Source: Armatimonadetes bacterium 55-13
GTDB taxonomy: Bacteria > Armatimonadota > Fimbriimonadia > Fimbriimonadales > Fimbriimonadaceae
DNA length: 64,000 nucleotides
Reading direction: 5' to 3'
Assembly (NCBI GenBank): GCA_001898035.1
Contig: MKRX01000015.1
Coordinates: 211,614 to 275,613, forward strand
Under the pieces are notes generated by a model, which was not told the origin of the DNA, searched no databases, and saw only the letters and a list, made by a program, of their open reading frames with translations. Positions 49,403-59,908 of the stretch are shown here, piece after piece. Both the position numbers and the translations under genes were made by a program. Within the stretch, counting starts at the first letter, position 1. Each line of letters starts with the position of its first letter.

Positions 49403-50637
49403 CTCGCGCGAGCGCCGCTTTTTGTTTTGGGATTGGATTCGTCCTGTTTGCCTTCGGCGGTAACTGGCTCCTGGCACTGCCTTGCGGGGCTATCTCGGCT
49501 TTAGCCGCGTTCCTGCCAACGGGCGAGCGGGCCTTACGGGAAGAGCGTGATCGGGCCCGTTTCGAGTGCGAAAATCTCCACCATGACCTTGAAGCGATGC
49601 GCACGAACTTGACCCTCGCAGAAAAGGAACACGACCAAACGAGAAATCACCTTCGTGTGGCGGAAGAGAGAATTGGCGATTTAGAGGTACAGCTGAACTT
49701 GGCGACCTCTGAGCCGAGCGCGAACAGTGAAGTGGTGGCGTTTGCCTCCACTCAAAGCGAGCAGATCAAGTCTTACTACGAGCACATCATGATCGCTCTC
49801 GACGAAGCTGAGAAAGCGATTAGCGCGGCGATTGGCGCCTTTATGGAAGCTTCGACAGACGCCCAAGCCCTCGCCGATCTCGCCTTTTCAAGAATTGGCG
49901 GATCTCAGGGGGAAGAAGGGCGATCTGAAACGACTTCCGTCGCTACCTCCACCATGAATGACTTTGTGTCCTACATGTTGGGAATGGCTCAAGAGGTAGG
50001 CGAATCGGCCACGGATATGCAGAGTCTCGCCGCCACCGCCGGAAGGCTTCCCAGTCTCCTTGCCCAGATTGAAGACGTTGCCGAACAGACCAATCTCTTG
50101 GCGCTGAATGCCTCTATCGAGGCGGCAAGAGCAGGAGCAGCGGGACGGAGTTTTTCTGTGGTCGCCGAAGAGGTTAGGAAACTCTCGGAACGATCTCGAC
50201 AAGCGGCCGAGGAGACGCGAGAAGTCACCGGCGAGATCATGAAGGGAAGCAAGACGATCTTTGCGCGACTCGGCGATGCTGCCTCCAGAAGTCGAAACGA
50301 AGCGACGGGGGCCCAATCCGAATTCAATGAGCTTTTGGTCACGCTACGAGCAGAGAAAGATCGGAATCAGCAAACGATTTCCGATATCTCAGAGCGCAGC
50401 TTGGCGATCAGTCAAAGCCTTAACCGCGTGGTGACCGCCTTTCAATTTCAAGACATGCTTCGCCAGAGGTTGGAGCATATCGCCGTGCCCCTGGCCCAGT
50501 TGCGGCGAGACCTCCTTACGCTGGCAGATCTGCCAGTCGAGGACGATCTCGACCTTCCTTGCGCGCCGGGAGCGACTCCCGACTTACAGGTCGTCAGCTA
50601 TGCGGACGACTTCGACAATGTCGAGCTATTTGGCTAG
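49396..50637 (+). CDS. MCP-like protein with CheZ-like C-terminal motif
   Basis: A 413-residue protein anchored by two N-terminal membrane helices (about 6-22 and 24-41) with almost nothing outside the membrane. A coiled coil leads to a receptor signalling tip [22 protein letters not shown]-like (about 215-240), so it can join CheA-CheW arrays. At about 349-362 is [14 protein letters not shown], like the FQD-x3-Q region found in CheZ-like phosphatases and some MCP-related proteins. The role may be phosphatase or scaffold; this is inference. Confidence 0.85.
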   Translation: MVARASAAFCFGIGFVLFAFGGNWLLALPCGAISALAAFLPTGERALREERDRARFECENLHHDLEAMRTNLTLAEKEHDQTRNHLRVAEERIGDLEVQLNLATSEPSANSEVVAFASTQSEQIKSYYEHIMIALDEAEKAISAAIGAFMEASTDAQALADLAFSRIGGSQGEEGRSETTSVATSTMNDFVSYMLGMAQEVGESATDMQSLAATAGRLPSLLAQIEDVAEQTNLLALNASIEAARAGAAGRSFSVVAEEVRKLSERSRQAAEETREVTGEIMKGSKTIFARLGDAASRSRNEATGAQSEFNELLVTLRAEKDRNQQTISDISERSLAISQSLNRVVTAFQFQDMLRQRLEHIAVPLAQLRRDLLTLADLPVEDDLDLPCAPGATPDLQVVSYADDFDNVELFG

Positions 50638-50661
50638 ACGGAATTTGATGGATTAAGAGCA

Positions 50662-51036
50662 ATGAGCAAATTTGCGTTAGTGGTGGACGATTCAGCCTCG
50701 ATGAGGCAGATGGTGAGTTTCACCCTCAAAGGGGCAGGTTTTCAGGTCATCGAGGGGGGTAACGGCCAGGAGGCCTTGGACAAGTTAGCCCAAGCGCCTG
50801 GAGGAAAGGTCGACCTCATCATCACAGACCTCAACATGCCGGTTATGGACGGGATCACTTTCATTAGGAACGCTCGGACCCGCCCCGCCCTCAAGTTCAC
50901 TCCCATTTTGATGCTCACGACGGAAAGCGGCGAGAATCGAAAGGCAGAAGGAAAGGCGGCAGGGGCAACGGGATGGATCGTCAAACCGTTTCAACCCGAG
51001 CAACTCTTGAAGGTCGTTCAGAAGGTCGTGGCCTAA
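50662..51036 (+). CDS. cheY: Chemotaxis response regulator
   Basis: A 124-residue stand-alone receiver. Acidic pair Asp9/Asp10 and phosphorylation site Asp56 (IITDLNMP), Thr86 (LMLTTE) and Lys108 (VKPF) are all intact. It carries the signal from CheA to the motor. Its stop overlaps the cheA start by one base (TAATG). Confidence 0.95.
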   Translation: MSKFALVVDDSASMRQMVSFTLKGAGFQVIEGGNGQEALDKLAQAPGGKVDLIITDLNMPVMDGITFIRNARTRPALKFTPILMLTTESGENRKAEGKAAGATGWIVKPFQPEQLLKVVQKVVA

Positions 51037-53006
51037 TGAGTATCGACGTATCCATGTTTCAGCAAGCGTTTTTCGACGAAGCCACGGAGCTTTTGAATGA
51101 CCTGGAAACTCAATTACTGGACCTGGAAGAGCGTAAGGCCGACAAGGAACTTCTAAATACGATTTTCCGATGCGCTCATTCCATCAAGGGCGGGAGCGCG
51201 ACCTTCGGATTTCCAGCCATCGCGAACTTCACGCATGGTTTGGAGACTTTACTGGACAAGGTCCGCGCGGGATCGATTCCGGTAACTTCCGAAATCTGCT
51301 CAACTCTCTTCGAATCGCTCGATCAGATGCGCGCACTCCTCAACGAGGCAATGGGCAAGGGCGGGCCAGCTCCCGACTCTACGGAACTCGCACGGAAGAT
51401 TGATAGGCTATCGGAATGCGAGAGTCGCTCCGATGCATGCTCCCAAGCTGAGTCTGAAGCCTCTCTGGGAGAACGGACCTATTCTCTTCACATCGCCCCC
51501 GGGGTTGACGTGATGCGAACGGGAGCCGACCCTTGTCGGCTGTTGGCTCAGCTCCTCGAGCTCGCCGAGGTTGTGGATGTCGAACGGCACGACGAAGGCA
51601 TCCCTCCACTTGCCGAGATGGATCCTGAAGCCTGCTATGTCTCCTGGGATATCAAGCTTCAGTCAACGGTGGGGGAGGCGGAAATCTTAGAAGTATTCGA
51701 ATTCATTGAAGATGAGAGCGACATTCGTCTCTCCGTGATCGCGGAAACCCAGCAAGAAGCGGTTGTGGAGACTCCGGAAATGGCTCAAATAAGCGTCGAT
51801 AAGAGCCTGAAAGCCGACACCGCCATGCTTAAGGTCAGCGCCGATAAAGTTGATCGACTAGTCAATCTCGTGGGGGAGTTGGTCATCTCGCAATCGATGC
51901 TTAATGAAGCCGTGGCGGAGATCGATTTTGAGCGACACCCTCGCCTCTTTGAAGCGGTGTCTTCTATGGAGAGAGCTTCTCGCGAGTTGCAAGAGCGGGT
52001 GATGGGCATCCGGCTCGTTCAGCTTAAACATGCCTTGGCCCGGTTCCCTCGACTTGTTCGAGATATCAGCGGCGCCGTTGGCAAAAAGATCGAACTTGTT
52101 ACGATTGGAGAAGAGACTGAGTTGGATAAGGCGCTAATCGAGGCGATCGGCGATCCGCTCACCCACCTCGTTCGTAACGCGATCGACCACGGATTGGAGA
52201 CGCCATCGGAGCGAAAGGCGGCAGGAAAGCCCGAGATGGGCATGGTCAAGATCCACGCTCGTTACGAAGGCGGCAATGTGATCATCGAGATCACAGACGA
52301 TGGTAGAGGACTCGACCGCGACAAGATTCTGGAGAAGGCAAAAGCAAAGGGTCTGGTGTCAGAAGGGGAAGTTCTTTCGGATGACGCCATCTATGGATTT
52401 ATCTTTCATCCGGGCTTCTCAACGGCCAGTCAGGTCACGGATCTATCCGGCCGAGGAGTCGGCATGGACATCGTCCGTCAAACGATCCAAGGAATGAACG
52501 GCTCTATCGGGCTCTCAACCGAGTTTGGAAAAGGCACGACCTTCCGGATACGTCTCCCTCTGACGATGGCGATCCTGGAGGGGCTTTCTCTTCGGATCGG
52601 GGAGGAGATCTATATCCTTCCGCTTACAAGCATCGTGGAGAGCTTGCGACCCCTACGTGAAGACCTCTCGCTGGTCGCGGGTCGGCACGAGATTATTCGC
52701 GTGCGGGGCGAAGTCCTGCGCATTCTCAGAGTTCACGAGGCATTCGATATTCAGGGAGCGGTTACCGACCCCTGCGAAGGCCTTCTCGTTATCGTCGAAA
52801 ACGAGGGCAACAAACTAGCGCTCCTGGTAGACGAGCTTATCACCCAAAACCAAGCGGTGATTAAGAGTCTCGAGGCCAATTACCGCAAGGTCGAAGGCAT
52901 CACAGGAGCGACGATACTCGGCGACGGAAAAGTCGCTTTGATCATGGACGTCCCGGGCTTGTTCCGAGGCACCCGCATGGAGGCAGGTCGCTTGTTAGCT
53001 TCCTGA
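51036..53006 (+). CDS. cheA: Chemotaxis histidine kinase
   Basis: A 656-residue kinase: P1 HPt domain with phospho-acceptor His48 (CAHSIKGG), a linker/P2-like region (about 150-250), P3 dimerisation (about 275-345), P4 kinase domain with HLVRNAIDHGLE, DDGRGLD and GRGVGMDIV (about 345-520) and P5 CheW-like domain to the end (LLVIVENEGNKLALLVDELI). All ATP-lid motifs are present. Start at 51036 by overlap with cheY. Confidence 0.96.
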   Translation: MSIDVSMFQQAFFDEATELLNDLETQLLDLEERKADKELLNTIFRCAHSIKGGSATFGFPAIANFTHGLETLLDKVRAGSIPVTSEICSTLFESLDQMRALLNEAMGKGGPAPDSTELARKIDRLSECESRSDACSQAESEASLGERTYSLHIAPGVDVMRTGADPCRLLAQLLELAEVVDVERHDEGIPPLAEMDPEACYVSWDIKLQSTVGEAEILEVFEFIEDESDIRLSVIAETQQEAVVETPEMAQISVDKSLKADTAMLKVSADKVDRLVNLVGELVISQSMLNEAVAEIDFERHPRLFEAVSSMERASRELQERVMGIRLVQLKHALARFPRLVRDISGAVGKKIELVTIGEETELDKALIEAIGDPLTHLVRNAIDHGLETPSERKAAGKPEMGMVKIHARYEGGNVIIEITDDGRGLDRDKILEKAKAKGLVSEGEVLSDDAIYGFIFHPGFSTASQVTDLSGRGVGMDIVRQTIQGMNGSIGLSTEFGKGTTFRIRLPLTMAILEGLSLRIGEEIYILPLTSIVESLRPLREDLSLVAGRHEIIRVRGEVLRILRVHEAFDIQGAVTDPCEGLLVIVENEGNKLALLVDELITQNQAVIKSLEANYRKVEGITGATILGDGKVALIMDVPGLFRGTRMEAGRLLAS

Positions 53007-53015
53007 CAAAGGCAA

Positions 53016-53507
53016 ATGGCAGTTAACTCATCGGACATTCAGGAAGAACGGAATGGGCTGGATCCGAATGCGGATCAATACCTAACCTTTACCGTTGCTG
53101 ACGAAGAGTACGGGGTCGATATCTTGAAAGTTCAAGAGATTAAAGGCTACGTACCAACGACTCGTATTCCCAACGCTCCCCCGGAAGTGGTTGGGGTTTT
53201 GAACCTGCGCGGCACGATCGTTCCAATCGTGGACATGCGATCGAAATTCGATCTTGACGCGGCAGATTACACGCCGTTTACGGTGATTGTGGTTCTGGTT
53301 GTCCAGGGCCGTGTGATGGGGATCATCGTCGACGCGGTTTCGGATGTAATCAACATTCCAGCGAAGGACATTGAACCCGCCCCCGATTTTGGATATCGCG
53401 GCGTTGCTCAAAGCCTCAAAGGCATGGGCAAGGTCGGCGAAAAACTCGTCATTCTCCTCGATATCGACGCGCTCCTCTTGGGAGAGAGCAGCGCAATGGC
53501 CGCGTAG
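53016..53507 (+). CDS. cheW: Chemotaxis adaptor
   Basis: A 163-residue SH3-like double-barrel protein that couples receptors to CheA. Conserved [39 protein letters not shown] and [13 protein letters not shown] mark the family. Nine bases downstream of cheA. Confidence 0.95.
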   Translation: MAVNSSDIQEERNGLDPNADQYLTFTVADEEYGVDILKVQEIKGYVPTTRIPNAPPEVVGVLNLRGTIVPIVDMRSKFDLDAADYTPFTVIVVLVVQGRVMGIIVDAVSDVINIPAKDIEPAPDFGYRGVAQSLKGMGKVGEKLVILLDIDALLLGESSAMAA

Positions 53508-53536
53508 CGAGCCGTTTCTTTAAAGGACACACGAAC

Positions 53537-55609
53537 ATGGCATCAGCAGCAAAAGCAACCGGTCCGGTCGCTCCGGCCAAAATCACAACGTCGAAGCCGG
53601 CGCCGAAGAAAACGGCGACGAAAGCTTCCCCACAACTGAAGGTTGTCACCAACAAAGAGAAAGTGGCCGCCAACAACCTGTTTATGACGGGGCAAGCTCT
53701 GGAGCATTCCCGGGCAGCGACCCTCATTTGCGACTTGGATTGGAATATCGTTTACGCCAATCAGCGCAGCCGACAACTTCTAGTCGAGGCAGAGAGTGAC
53801 CTTCAATCCGTCGTAAAATCTTTCCTCGCCGACGAGATCGAAGGATTTAGCTTTGAAGCGTTCTTTGCCGACCAGCCGCAAGAGTTTCGAGCGCTGAGCA
53901 ACGAGCGCAATCACCCGCATGAGAGCCAAGTCTCCTTAGGCACGCGCAACTGGGATATCCAGGTCTCCAGCCTCTTGAACGCCAATGGCGAGACGGTGGG
54001 TTACGCCATCGATTGGAACGACATCACAGCTAAGCTGTCCGCCGACGAAAAGACCTGGCAGATCGTGCAGGCCCTGGAGGGTTGCAGCACAAATGTGATG
54101 ATCGCCGACGCGAATCTCAACGTCGTCTATCGAAACACTGCGCTGAAGCAAAACCTCAAGAAGTGGGAACCCGAATTCCAAAAGGTCTTTGGTGCGAGCT
54201 TCAACGCCGAGCAAGTCCTCGGGCGGTGCATTGACGATTTTCACAAGGATCCCTCGCATCAGCGACGAGTCTTGGCGAACGAATCGATCTTCCCATTCAA
54301 GACTCACATCACCGTTGGTCCCGTTCGAATTGATCTGGCCGTGAATTCCATCAAGGATCACAATGGCAAGACGATTGGCTACACCACCGAATGGCTTGAC
54401 GTTACCGAACGCCTCGCTTCCGAAGAGCAGTACAAAGCCAAGGTGCGAGAGATCGCCGAACGGATGGAATTCTTGCGCGGCGCCTGTTCTACTGATCTGG
54501 CGAACGCTATGGAATCCTTAGCAAACGGCGATTTGACGGTAACGATTACCCCTCGAACCCCACTTCTGGAGATTCCTGAGGAGGTAGATCTGGCGCTCAT
54601 GGCTCAAACGTTTAACGATCTGCGCAATCAGACCGTCAAGGCTGTTGAAGCATACAACACGGCCCGCGAGTCGCTCTCTTCTCTGGTCGCGGAGACGCGC
54701 CTTGCCGCGGATAGCATCGCTCGTTCATCCAGCGAAGTTTCGATTGGCAATGACGATCTCGCGCAACGAACCGAAGAGCAGGCATCGAGCTTGGAGGAGA
54801 CTGCCTCCAGCATGGAAGAGATGACCTCTACGGTCAAGCAGAACGCCGACAACGCTCGACAAGCGAACCAGTTGGCAATGCAGGCCAAGGAGTCAGCTGA
54901 AAAGGGTGGGGTCGTTGTCAATGACGCCGTCACTACCATGGCGGAAATTAATACGGCCAGCAAGCGCATTGCAGACATCATCTCGGTCATCGACGAGATT
55001 GCCTTCCAAACAAACCTCCTCGCGTTGAACGCAGCGGTTGAGGCAGCACGCGTTGGCGAACAAGGTCGAGGATTCGCGGTTGTCGCAGGTGAGGTGCGAA
55101 ATCTTGCGGGACGTAGCGCTTCCGCGGCAAAGGAGATCAAGGCGCTCGTTCAAGATAGCGTTCACAAGGTCGAGCAGGGCAGCAGCTTGGTCAATCAGAG
55201 TGGTCAGCAACTTGACGAGATTGTGAACTCGGTGAAAAAGGTCGCCGACATCATCTCGGAGATTGCCGCGGCAGCTCAAGAGCAGTCCGAAGGCATCGAG
55301 CAGGTGAACAAGGCGATCATTCAGATGGACCAGATCACTCAGCAAAATGCCGCGCTCGTGGAAGAAGCGTCTGCCACTAGCGAGTCGATGAACAATCAAG
55401 CAATCGGTCTGCAGAATCTCGTTAATCAGTTCACCCTAGACGCGGCAAAGATGAGCGAACTCATGGCGGCGGCCCAGGCAGCAGCGAAGGCTGAGGAGCG
55501 TGCCGCTCCGGCTGCTTCGCGGGTCCGAAAGCCATCGACTGAGCCCGCTCCCCGCCGAACTTCGCGGTTCGCCAAAGCGGACGCGATGGACGACTTCGAG
55601 GAGTTCTAG
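53537..55609 (+). CDS. Soluble PAS-containing methyl-accepting chemotaxis protein
   Basis: A 690-residue receptor with no membrane segment, so cytoplasmic. Ala/Lys/Thr-rich N-terminus, then two PAS domains (about 50-165 and 165-300), a helical linker, and an MCP signalling domain with the hairpin tip [36 protein letters not shown] (about 488-523). Linked to a Pro/Ala/Arg-rich tail ending in DDFEEF, whose last five residues match the aromatic-x-x-Phe tether that CheR and CheB bind. PAS could bind a redox or small-molecule cofactor; none can be named. Confidence 0.92.
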   Translation: MASAAKATGPVAPAKITTSKPAPKKTATKASPQLKVVTNKEKVAANNLFMTGQALEHSRAATLICDLDWNIVYANQRSRQLLVEAESDLQSVVKSFLADEIEGFSFEAFFADQPQEFRALSNERNHPHESQVSLGTRNWDIQVSSLLNANGETVGYAIDWNDITAKLSADEKTWQIVQALEGCSTNVMIADANLNVVYRNTALKQNLKKWEPEFQKVFGASFNAEQVLGRCIDDFHKDPSHQRRVLANESIFPFKTHITVGPVRIDLAVNSIKDHNGKTIGYTTEWLDVTERLASEEQYKAKVREIAERMEFLRGACSTDLANAMESLANGDLTVTITPRTPLLEIPEEVDLALMAQTFNDLRNQTVKAVEAYNTARESLSSLVAETRLAADSIARSSSEVSIGNDDLAQRTEEQASSLEETASSMEEMTSTVKQNADNARQANQLAMQAKESAEKGGVVVNDAVTTMAEINTASKRIADIISVIDEIAFQTNLLALNAAVEAARVGEQGRGFAVVAGEVRNLAGRSASAAKEIKALVQDSVHKVEQGSSLVNQSGQQLDEIVNSVKKVADIISEIAAAAQEQSEGIEQVNKAIIQMDQITQQNAALVEEASATSESMNNQAIGLQNLVNQFTLDAAKMSELMAAAQAAAKAEERAAPAASRVRKPSTEPAPRRTSRFAKADAMDDFEEF

Positions 55610-55620
55610 GTCTAACTTTC

Positions 55621-55643
55621 AAGGGGGCTGCAACCGCCCCCTT
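55621..55643 (+). other. Intra-operon hairpin before cheR
   Basis: AAGGGGGC (55621-55628) pairs perfectly with GCCCCCTT (55636-55643). No T-run follows, so it may tune cheR-cheD-cheB expression or stabilise the upstream mRNA rather than terminate. Confidence 0.55.
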
Positions 55644-55664
55644 CCCGACCGAGGTTGATTTGTA

Positions 55665-56522
55665 ATGGATTCTATTGAACTTTCTTCCACCGACTTCGGA
55701 AACATCCGTAAACTCATTTATCGACTTACCGGAATTTCGCTTTCGGACAGTAAGCATCAGCTTGTCAAGTCCCGATTGCGACGTCGTCTCCGGGCCCTTG
55801 ACATCAGTAGTTATAACGACTATTACGGTTATGTCGTCCAACTCCCCCCTGATCATGAAGAGATCATCTCCCTGATCAACGCGGTTACGACCAACAAAAC
55901 GGACTTCTTTCGGGAAAGTCACCACTTTGATTTTATGGTCAAACAGATCGTGCCGGAGTTCATGGCGAAGAGCCAACATGACCTCAAAATCTGGCACGCG
56001 GGATGTTCGACAGGCGAGGAGCCCTACACCATGGCGATCGCTTTGAGAGAGCACTTCTCGACGAGCGAATTGTGCTTTATGCAACTGGCCAGCGACATCG
56101 ATACCGAAGTTTTGGCGCATGCGGAACGAGGCGTTTACGACGCCGAGCGAGTTGAAGGGATGTCCAAGGAGATGCTTCAGCGATGGTTTTTGCGCGGTAA
56201 GGGAAATTCGGAGGGTAAATACCGAATCCGACCTGAGCTCCAAGAAAACATGCGGTTCCGTCGGATCAATCTTACGAAACGCCCATGGCCCCTGCGTGCT
56301 GAGACTCAGTTCGATGTGATTCTTTGCCGTAACGTTCTCATCTACTTTGATCGAGAAACGCAGAAACAGGTGATTCAGGGATTCTATGATCGCCTCGTTC
56401 CTGGGGGATATCTCATGCTCGGCCATTCGGAATCCGTTCAGGGCAAACAGGATGTTTTCCGTAGTGTTGGGAAGACCATTTACAAAGCGAACGCAGGCGC
56501 GACCTATCGCTTGGCGGCCTAG
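55665..56522 (+). CDS. cheR: Chemotaxis protein methyltransferase
   Basis: Methylates receptor glutamates with SAM. 285 residues with an N-terminal helical domain (LIYRLTGISLSDSKHQLVKSRL), the SAM site WHAGCSTGEEPYTMAI, SDIDTEVLAHAERGVY, and the FDVILCRNVLIYFD motif. The beta-subdomain that binds C-terminal receptor tethers is in the right place, which matches the receptor encoded just upstream. Confidence 0.96.
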   Translation: MDSIELSSTDFGNIRKLIYRLTGISLSDSKHQLVKSRLRRRLRALDISSYNDYYGYVVQLPPDHEEIISLINAVTTNKTDFFRESHHFDFMVKQIVPEFMAKSQHDLKIWHAGCSTGEEPYTMAIALREHFSTSELCFMQLASDIDTEVLAHAERGVYDAERVEGMSKEMLQRWFLRGKGNSEGKYRIRPELQENMRFRRINLTKRPWPLRAETQFDVILCRNVLIYFDRETQKQVIQGFYDRLVPGGYLMLGHSESVQGKQDVFRSVGKTIYKANAGATYRLAA

Positions 56523-56530
56523 ATGGTGCG

Positions 56531-57073
56531 ATGAAAGTACCTGGCCGTTCCAACCAAGACGATTTACCGCTCGTGTCGATCCACATTGGCGGCGTCTTTA
56601 CCAGCGACGAGCCCACCATCGTGCGAACGGTCTTGGGATCTTGCGTCGCCGTATGCCTTTACGATTTGGAAAAGAGAATTGGAGGCATGAACCACTTCTT
56701 GCTTCCCATGGGGGAATGCAGGAATACGCTTCCAACCAGCTACGGTGTATTTGCGATGGAAGAGTTAGTTCATAGATGTATCGATTTGGGCGCCCAGAGA
56801 GGCAATATTCTCGCCAAGGTTTTTGGCGGTGGTCGGGTCCTTCAGTTTCCCGAATCAGAGAAGAGCGTTCCGAACGCCAACATCAAATTTGCTTTCGACT
56901 TCTTGGAATCCGCAGGTATACGCGTTGCCACCTATGACGTGGGCGGAGTGGACGCTCGCGAGATCTTCTTATTTACCGATTCTGGGCGCGTACTCTTGCG
57001 CCGCGTAGTTGTCCAAAAGGATTTGCCCACGAACAAGAAATTGCCCGAAGACGGGACGCTCCGTTATTTATAG
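56531..57073 (+). CDS. cheD: Chemoreceptor glutamine deamidase
   Basis: Deamidates receptor glutamines and can interact with CheC/CheY in adaptation. 180 residues with the catalytic Cys in VLGSCVAVCLYD and His in GGMNHFLLP; GGGRVLQFPES and AGIRVATYDVGG are typical. Nine bases after cheR. Confidence 0.95.
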   Translation: MKVPGRSNQDDLPLVSIHIGGVFTSDEPTIVRTVLGSCVAVCLYDLEKRIGGMNHFLLPMGECRNTLPTSYGVFAMEELVHRCIDLGAQRGNILAKVFGGGRVLQFPESEKSVPNANIKFAFDFLESAGIRVATYDVGGVDAREIFLFTDSGRVLLRRVVVQKDLPTNKKLPEDGTLRYL

Positions 57074-57080
57074 GAAAGAC

Positions 57081-58124
57081 ATGCCAGGTACCAAGACTCG
57101 AGTTCTCATCGTCGACGATAGCGCAGCCATGCGACAACTCCTCACGGCGATACTCAGCGCAGACCCTGCGCTGGAAGTCATCGGCACTGCGCCCGATCCC
57201 TTCATCGCTCGGGAGAAGATCAAGAGTCTGAATCCAGACGTCATTACCTTGGACGTAGAGATGCCGCGAATGGACGGCCTCACGTTCTTGGAAAAGCTGA
57301 TGCGTGGGCGGCCCACTCCTGTCGTGATGGTGTCTTCGCTCACTCAGAAGGGCTGCGATACCACGATGCAGGCCCTAGAGTTGGGAGCGGTAGATTACTT
57401 CCCCAAGCCCTGCGTGGATACGTTGACGGGAGTTGCCGACGCGGCGGATGAGATTCGCAGTAAAGTCCGCAATGCTGCCCGTGCCAATGTTCGGGCCCTA
57501 AGCGCGGCCCGTCCCGTTGCTGCCCCACCCGCGGTCGGCAAGATTCGGCTCACGAATCAGATCATTGCGATTGGCGCATCCACAGGAGGCACCGAGGCGA
57601 TTCGGGAAGTACTCTCTCAGATGCCTGCAGACTCGCCAGGAATTGTGGTGGTTCAGCACATGCCGCCAGGCTTCACCGCATCCTTTGCAGCTCGCTTGAA
57701 TAGTCAATGCGTCATTCAAGTGAGCGAAGCGCGAGACGGCGATCGTATTTTGCCGGGACACGCCCTTATTGCGCCGGGAGACTTTCACACCGAGGTTCAA
57801 ATCTCCGGGGCAAATGCTCAGGTTCGCGTGTATCAAGGCGAGCGTGTGAGCATGCACCGGCCCTCCGTCGATGTGTTGTTTCGCTCCTGTGCGAAAAATC
57901 TGGGCAAGAATGCCATTGGCGTCATCATGACGGGCATGGGGTCCGATGGGGCTCACGGCATGAGGGAAATGCACGATGCCGGTGCTCATACCATCGCTCA
58001 GGATGAAGCAACCTGCGTGGTGTTTGGGATGCCCCGAGAAGCAATCGAGCATGGTGGTGTAGATCAGATCGTGCCACTGCCGAAGATTCCAGAAGAAATC
58101 ATCCGGGCCTGTCAGACTAAGTAA
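57081..58124 (+). CDS. cheB: Chemoreceptor methylesterase/deamidase
   Basis: Removes methyl groups from receptors. 347 residues: receiver domain with Asp12/Asp13, Asp58 (ITLDVEMP) and Lys109, then the catalytic domain with Ser167 (GASTGG), His193 (QHMPPGF) and Asp289 (GMGSDGAHGM). ATG at 57081, seven bases after cheD's stop. It closes the chemotaxis operon. Confidence 0.96.
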   Translation: MPGTKTRVLIVDDSAAMRQLLTAILSADPALEVIGTAPDPFIAREKIKSLNPDVITLDVEMPRMDGLTFLEKLMRGRPTPVVMVSSLTQKGCDTTMQALELGAVDYFPKPCVDTLTGVADAADEIRSKVRNAARANVRALSAARPVAAPPAVGKIRLTNQIIAIGASTGGTEAIREVLSQMPADSPGIVVVQHMPPGFTASFAARLNSQCVIQVSEARDGDRILPGHALIAPGDFHTEVQISGANAQVRVYQGERVSMHRPSVDVLFRSCAKNLGKNAIGVIMTGMGSDGAHGMREMHDAGAHTIAQDEATCVVFGMPREAIEHGGVDQIVPLPKIPEEIIRACQTK

Positions 58125-58149
58125 GGACCCATTCTGGTAGCGTGGGGAA

Positions 58150-59880
58150 GTGAGTCTGACCATCGCCCTCGCCATGCTGTCGCTGACCCAAGTCGGTCCC
58201 AGTGCGAGCCCCTACGCTAACGAGACGCCCGCCCAGCACGACAAGCGAATGAAGTGGTTCCGCGAGGCGCGGTTCGGCATGTTCATCCATTGGGGCGTTT
58301 ATTCGGTGCCGGCGGGAACGTATGAAGGGAAAAGAATTCCGTGGATCGGTGAATGGATCATGCACCAAGCAAAGATTCCAATGGCCACCTATCAGGCATA
58401 TGCGAAGGAATTCAACCCGACCAAATATGACGCCGACGCTTGGGTAAAGCTAGCAAAAGAGGCGGGGATGAAGTACATCGTCATCACCTCAAAACATCAT
58501 GACGGGTTTGCGATGTTCAATTCAAAGGCGTCGGATTGGAATATCGTCTCGGCCACGCCGTTTAAGCGCGATCCTCTCAAGGAGTTAGCGGCGGCGTGCA
58601 AGAAGTACGGCGTAAAACTGGGCTTTTACTATTCTCAGGCTCAAGACTGGAACCACCCCGGAGGAGCGGCAGCCGGTGGACACTGGGATAAAGCGCAGGA
58701 TGGGGACATGACGGAGTACATCAAGAACGTCGCAGTCCCCCAAGTGAAGGAGATCCTTTCCAACTACGGCCCCGTTGCCTGTCTCTGGTGGGATACGCCA
58801 GTAGACATGACCAAAAAGCGCGCCGACTTGCTGCTGCCTCTGTTGAAGCTCCAACCTGGGATCATCTTCAATAATCGCTTGGGTGGCGACTATCGAGGCG
58901 ACACCGAAACGCCCGAGCAGTTCATTCCTGCCACCGGTTATCCGGGCAGGGACTGGGAAACCTGTATGACCATGAACGACACATGGGGATACAAGAGTTT
59001 CGACAACAACTGGAAGTCCACCGAAATGCTCATTCGCAATTTGGTGGATATTGCTTCCAAGGGCGGCAATTACCTTCTTAATGTAGGCCCAAACAGTCTG
59101 GGTGAGATTCCCGCTCCATCCGTGGAACGTCTCCATGCGATCGGGGCTTGGATGAAGCGGAACGGAAGGGCCATTTATGCCACTTCCCCTAGTCCGTTCA
59201 AGCGTCTGCCCTGGGGTCGGTGCACACGCGTGACGGGCAAATCCGGTTCCACGCTTTATCTCCATGTCTTCGATTGGCCCAGAGATGGCAAACTGATGGT
59301 TCCCGGCCTTTTGAATGAGGTTGAGGGGGCGTCTCTTATGGTTGGCGGCAAGAAGTTGGCCACTGCCCGAAGTGCCGATGGAGTCACGATCAGTATCCCG
59401 CCGACGGCCCCGGATGCGATTTCTTCCACCATCGTGCTCAAAGTCAAGGGTGACCTAAAGATCACCGCGCCGGTGCTTCAACAAAGTGCGAGCGGAGACC
59501 TAACACTCTCTCCGTCCGAGGCCGATCTTCATGGATCCGAAATTTCCGTGGAAGGCGATGCCAAGAATGAGAATATTGGGTTCTGGACGAATCCGAAGGA
59601 TTGGCTTGAGTGGACATTCCGCGCCGTTCGCCCTGGCAAGTATGCCTTGTCGGCGGAAATGGCCGGTTACGCTAATAGCAAGGTGACGGTGTCCGTGGGC
59701 AGCCAGAAGCTAGAGGTGATAACGCCAGCCACCGGCAGTTACAGCACGTATCGTCGCGTCGAGATGGGCGCTATTGAGATTTCGGCGGCGGGCAAGGTGA
59801 CGATTTCGGTTCGTCCTGTGGCAAATGGATGGCAACCTGTTAATCTTCGGGCAATAAAGTTGGTCCCCGCCGACAAGTAA
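58150..59880 (+). CDS. Secreted GH29-type alpha-L-fucosidase
   Basis: A 576-residue enzyme with short signal-like N-terminus (GTG start). The (beta/alpha)8 barrel starts WFREARFGMFIHWGVYSVPAG, passes VITSKHHDGFAMF, and has the predicted nucleophile Asp215 in CLWWDTPVD. The last 140 residues (from about 430; ENIGFWTNPKDWLEWTFRAVRPGKYALSAEMAG) are a beta-sandwich like carbohydrate-binding modules. Acid/base residue not identified. Probable partner of the GH78 gene directly downstream. Confidence 0.93.
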   Translation: MSLTIALAMLSLTQVGPSASPYANETPAQHDKRMKWFREARFGMFIHWGVYSVPAGTYEGKRIPWIGEWIMHQAKIPMATYQAYAKEFNPTKYDADAWVKLAKEAGMKYIVITSKHHDGFAMFNSKASDWNIVSATPFKRDPLKELAAACKKYGVKLGFYYSQAQDWNHPGGAAAGGHWDKAQDGDMTEYIKNVAVPQVKEILSNYGPVACLWWDTPVDMTKKRADLLLPLLKLQPGIIFNNRLGGDYRGDTETPEQFIPATGYPGRDWETCMTMNDTWGYKSFDNNWKSTEMLIRNLVDIASKGGNYLLNVGPNSLGEIPAPSVERLHAIGAWMKRNGRAIYATSPSPFKRLPWGRCTRVTGKSGSTLYLHVFDWPRDGKLMVPGLLNEVEGASLMVGGKKLATARSADGVTISIPPTAPDAISSTIVLKVKGDLKITAPVLQQSASGDLTLSPSEADLHGSEISVEGDAKNENIGFWTNPKDWLEWTFRAVRPGKYALSAEMAGYANSKVTVSVGSQKLEVITPATGSYSTYRRVEMGAIEISAAGKVTISVRPVANGWQPVNLRAIKLVPADK

Positions 59881-59908
59881 GAATCGACGCAGGGGTAATT
59901 TGGGGGCG

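Noticed and set aside
55461-56426. Long open frame opposite cheR
   Set aside because: Shadow of cheR; the sense protein carries all family motifs, the antisense translation none.
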